Assembly: GCA_030141605.1 (NCBI GenBank)
Contig: JAQGDQ010000013.1
Span: 884,447 to 944,446 of the forward strand
Origin: Tubiluchus corallicola
Lineage: Eukaryota; Priapulida; Priapulimorpha; Priapulimorphida; Tubiluchidae
Reading direction: 5' to 3'
DNA: 60,000 bases
The notes under the pieces were generated by a model. It was not told where the DNA came from. It searched no databases and was given only the letters and a program-made list of their open reading frames with translations. How positions within the stretch are numbered: the stretch's first letter is position 1; every line of letters begins with the position of its first letter. Below are positions 52,101 through 58,100 of this stretch, in pieces. The position numbers were made by a program, and so were the translations under genes.

Positions 52101-55100
52101 TTGACTCACTTCGAGGGTGCACCACTCACTAACCAAAAACGTATTTTTAATGTTATTGACAAAATACAGTAATTTTAAATTTTACTTAGTTAGTGACGTA
52201 TGCACTACGAATGCTCTGATTATTTTTTCAAACTTTACACAATGTTATCTAAACTTGTTTCAAATGAGTCAAAATGGCTGCATCTAACGCTCATCGCGTT
52301 TTATACAGCGATACTGCCGACGCATGTCTTGTATGCAAAAAGGCAGTATGTAAGTGGTATAAAATTTCAGGACGAACTATTATGTAAGTGGAGGGTCTTT
52401 TGTGCTTCAAGTGATTTGGCTAGCTATTCAACTATTCTGTTCATCCAGTCGCGGCTTGCAGTTAAAATTAGTGAAGGTGCAGCTTCAAAAAATGTTTAGC
52501 CATCGTTTTGATATTGCGTAAAATGAAATAAACATATAAAAAGAAAATTTAGTCAAAAAGAAACACTACCGTACACTTGCACAACAGGGTCGGCACTGCA
52601 TGAGTAATGTCTCTACCCAGCATGTAGCTTCTTATCTCAGACATGTGCGCATGTGCACAACAGCCAAACATCCAGCAGCTGGAACTGTGAAGCGCACAGT
52701 TACATACAAGGATATTTGTAATGTTTTCAAGAACTAGGGAATGGCCCTTGACATTAAGCTTAAGGATTATATAATGTACAATCATAAAGAAGTAAAGAAA
52801 AAAAGGTTCACTACACTGAATGTTATCAATAACATCAAGTGAAAATAGGGGGTGCTGTAGTTCCGCAGTGCCTGTACTTGAGCCACCACTATATTCATCT
52901 TAATTATTGCTGTGTGCTTGCACATGTATAGCAATTTAAAGTTTTATCAGCTTGAGGTAAAATGTTTTTTATTATTTTTTTCAATTAGCAATACACAGTA
53001 AGCATTATGAGAGACTGTAATCAACATTTACAGTAGCACAAGATTGTAATTTTATCACAGTAATGTTAATTACAGGTGTCATGTATGGTTACAAAGGCTT
53101 GGTGTTGGTGTTTGGAATATTTTTGGCATACGAAACACGAAGCATGAAGATAAAGCAATTGAACGATTCACGATTTGTCGGAATGAGTATCTACAATGTT
53201 GTCGTAAGCAAAAAACTTTGTTGATTTCATGTTGGTATTATACAGGAAAACGTTTTTGTGGATGTGTCTTGCGGTTTTGTGGTTGTGTTGTGTAAAGTAA
53301 ATGTTGCAAATATCACATAATAATAAAATTGTAATTGATCTGACTACGACTGTGTACGTGGAAACTAAGAATTCAGGAGGAATTTTGAATTATCAGAGGT
53401 GTAGTCAGGTTCTAAAGTTAGGGAGAGCAAGCACATAAAAATGGAGCCGTGACAGGGGCGTAGCCAGGTTCTAAAGTTAGAGAATGGAGCCGTAACATAC
53501 AAAGGAATTATATGTTTGTCTATGCCACAACAAACAGTATAAGTATGTAACAAGAATAATATTATAATAATTAGATTTGGGGGAATCTGATCCTTGGTTC
53601 AATCAGTCAACCTTGACAAATGAGTTACGTAAATGCATCCTAATTTCAAAAAAATGGGCGGTTGGTTGGTCAAATAATGACTCCATTGTTGAAAAGGAGC
53701 AAATTTTGAAAAATGTGCCGAGGAAGTGGTTGCTCCACTAGCTTTCCTACTAGCAACATCACTGTGTTTTACTTTGTTTCAGTAAGGAAATTTTATGAGA
53801 GCTATGAACTTCATATGGATACCAAAGATTCAAAAATGTATTGCCTATTTGTTAAACCCTCACTTGAGGAAACTAGAATTTAGCATTATTATTTATTATA
53901 AGCTGCAAATGAATGAATTCAGTGCTGAGACAGTACAGCAGTAGTGATAATCAGTTACAATAAATTTGGCTCTTTCTAAACTTTTCAGACACTATAGGTC
54001 TGCAGCAGGTACTTCAAGCTCATTGTTTCACTATTATAATGTCCCTGTTTTACTGCTAAACAAATTTTTGTTGCAGAAATCTCATATGGCTGGAAAAAAT
54101 TAAAAATAATATTAATAATGCATGCTTGATTTTGACTCTCTCAGTATATACGTTCATCAGGTATGTTTATGAGCAGTGTTTATGATACTGCAGCAGCCCA
54201 CTAACCGAGAAAAGGGTACACTTGATTGATATTGTCTTTGTGAAGTTGACCTCCATTGGTTGATGTGACATTTCCCAATTAGTGTATTTTTGGAAAATGT
54301 TAATATTCCGCAAAAGTTTTTAATGGTTTGGAATACATGCAGCTGTTACTGAAAAACAGGAGACCGATTTTAAATCCAAAAAGCTAAATAGTAATAAAAT
54401 ATATTGCAAAAACATAATTATGTTAAATTATGTGTGAAATGTCAATATCTTACGTTTTACGTAGGTGCTATGCCTGATAACAAGTCCTGTGACGATAATT
54501 ATTGGTGATCAGCAAGATGCAAGTTTCATCTTTGTATCGTTAGCAATCATATTCTGCAGTTTTCTAACAATGGCTCTTATTTTTGTACCAAAGGTACTAT
54601 ATATGGTTACTACATTGATTTTTTGAAATTAAACTTTGATTAAACGAATGTGTGACATTTTTGTGGCTTCAGAATTTTTCTAAATGTGAGCACTGCTGGG
54701 AAGCCATATCAAGAATTTCAACATGTTTTTCTTGAAGTCAGGTATCGAGTTGTGCCAGAAATGTCATTGGAGCAAATTTCCAATAAGTAACTCAATCATT
54801 GTATCATACAAATCATTGAATGAACCTTCTCACAGTTCCAGTGATTGACGATGATTGTGAAAAGGTCAAAGGTTAAGTGTACCAGACAATGCATTTGTGT
54901 GCACTTGACAACGCTTTGCAGCCCATGCTATTGTAAAAGTCATTAAGAAAAGGGACGAATGCTAGTTACAGAACCTTACCCAATTGTACTAGTAAATCAC
55001 TTTGCACAAAGACTAATGCATACTTAAGTAAAGTCTATAAACAACTGATGCAACAGACAGCTTTGCTTTATACACATGTCACATGACGGTTGTAGTTAAT

Positions 55101-58100
55101 ATGCGTTGCTAAGATACACTTAACCTTTGACCTACAGCAACTGCGCATGCGCACAACATTTATACAGGTAAAGAAGGTAGTATTAATTATTCTTCCACAG
55201 CATGAAACTAACACGAAAGCCATGTATTGTATTTCTAGCAAAACTATTTTAAAGGAAAGAATAAATCACTCAGTATGTTGGGCATGTTTTATTGTTATCA
55301 CTTAACTTAGAAAAATATAACAAAGAAATTTGCAAAAAACTTTCTATAAAGCATAAATTTAAAATATACTACCTCTGAATAAAAAATTTCAGGTGTGGTG
55401 GTTGCCACCATTTATTTGAAAATCGTGATGAAACTGGGAGACTTCCTGGCTTTTCGTAAACACGCGCTGCTTAAACTAATTAAAACTTCTGCAGCTTACC
55501 TAATATTCACGCAAAAATGTTACAACATCAGCATGCTAATGTTTTTGTAAAAACTTGTTATACTTTTGACGAAGATTGACAGTGCGCTACTTTTCTTCAA
55601 GAGGAATGACGTCATTGGGAGAAAAAAGGGCTTTTAAAATGGGAGTGTCCAAGCAGGACACGATCGCGACTTTAAAGTGATTTTACCAGTTAGACGAGGC
55701 GCTTATTGTAGTTTTATTACTAAATCCTTCTAACATTTTTTGCAAACATAGAAATGAGCCTGACCTCCCGGAAGGCTTGACCTTTCCTTTAATTTACAAG
55801 CACATGAGACTTGCTACATTTATTGCTGCAAAAATAATTACCTACTCATTTGCTAATTTCAGTTTATGTCAATGTGGAGATATCCACGGGACAGCGCAGA
55901 ATCAACAGCACTCACTGATAACTGTCCGAGCAAAGAAGAAGAAGAAAGATTACAAAAGCTCACCACTGAAAACGAAGAAATAAAGAAGGATATTGCTGAG
56001 GTAAACAAGCCATACTTTAACGATGTCGATCTTTGCATAAAGGAACATCACTAGTAATATGTCAGCTTCTCTGTAACTGTTGTTGGCAACTTTAGGTGTT
56101 TTTGATTCTTTTTGATTTTAATATTCGAGAATAAAGGTGAGAGAGCTAGACTGGTGCATAATTTGGTCCAGGTTCAAATGTTATCTCAAAGTTACCGACC
56201 CAAATATGATTAATGAAATTGTTTGTGTTAAAGCATCTTTCTAATTTGATGTATTAACTAGATAGAAACAAGGAACAGAAGAAATAAGATATGCGCATAA
56301 TTATTAGAGATATTTACATAGTTTTTACGTAATGATATTTCAATGACGATATGAAAGTAATAGTATTAACTCACATTAGTACACAAGAGATATATATTGG
56401 TCTATAACATTATAAAGACCTAACTACGTTTCAGTATAACCGATTAATGGATTATAATAAACGTATCGACAAAAACCATGACATCATTATTTCCGTTCTA
56501 TTACTAGGTTAAAACAATAATGTAAAATAGTCTCACATACCGATTACTCTATGCCCAGGGATATCCGCGATAAGGAGCTGGAAGATAACATTGCGCTTGG
56601 CGGGCTACTTTGTTAACTTAAATCATGGAGGATCGAGCACACATCATAAAGTTTTTAGAGGAAGCCTTTTAAAGTCAGAATAATTATATAATTACATGGG
56701 TAATTGGGCACGCTGCCAAATACTACTTATCCTACAGGCTTGCACGTTCATTCATAAACCTGTTTGCCAGGGCAGATACGTATAAACACCAAACTCGAGA
56801 TACGCCATACTGGCATATTTCTTGACATCTGTTACATGAAAGTCTCATTTTTCTAGAAAGAGGAACAAATCAAGGAATTGCATTCGAAGCTCCAAGATCG
56901 ATCTCGTTTGCGAGCTGCTCTAACAGCAAAACACGGAGGTTCCCTGCCAACGACAATAACAACACCAGCAACACCACTGCCACCTATCGAGTCGGATGAC
57001 GAGACTTATCAGAATACAACAAAGGCAGAAATAGAACCTTCTAGTGTAAAAGAAAGTGTTGAATATACATTCACTATAGACTGTGATGATGACTGTCCAA
57101 TGGCTACGCCTGAATCAAGTTTTATTAATGATCCTAATTCAGATTCTGGTGTTCATAGTGTTTCTAATGCAAAGAGTTCAAAAGGCTCAGCCACCACCGG
57201 TTCAGGTAATAATGTTAGAAGCTTATTTACTGATTATTTTTGTTTGAGTGCTGAAATACACAATTATAATACACGATATCGACTTAACTATCACTGCTTA
57301 CATTGCAACACAAATCTAAGAAAATTTTCAATCAAATATAATGACCCTTATTGCTCCAGCTTTGGAAAATACCAACTCACTGTCAATCCTTAAGAAACTA
57401 TACAAATCAAACTTAAGTTACACGTATAACTGATTACTCCATCACGACTTTTGTTTTCACTTTCAACAAATTGCCCTCTAGGGTAAACTAGCTCTCATCT
57501 GTACATATCAGGAGTATCATGTAGTCTAATCAAAAGTTGCCTCCTCCACAAAGGCCCAGTAAATATGTAATTTATCATTCTTGTACCATTCAGTTTATAT
57601 CGTAATTATGACTAAAACCCATTGTAACTCTCAATATATCAGCAATATATTATTAATAAATATTTTTTATTAATAATTTTGGTCAGAGGTGCTGGCAGCA
57701 AATTACAGAAGAGTGGCAGGATTTATGAAAAGGGCACATTTTGTTTACCCATATTTCTGTGGCCAGGCTAATGAAGATATGACTTATGTACAAGTGTATA
57801 TCTAAGACACCCCAAATGCCTCCTGCCTCTCGCATATTCCTTTTAAAATGAATAAAAAATGAATGATAGATGCATGTTTTCATGTAGAGTTCAATTTTGA
57901 TAATGCCAGCTAAAAATGGCCGTTTGACACATTAAGCACAAACACATTTTTACACATGTTCTAATTTTATTCCTCAACTCATTACTTACCTAGAACTGGA
58001 TGTCGACATTTTCTATCAAAAAGGCAGTGTTCTGCTCCCACACTGCCCATCCCTTGAGAAAGGGCAAGGGGGGCCAGTGCTAAAATTAATATTTATATCA

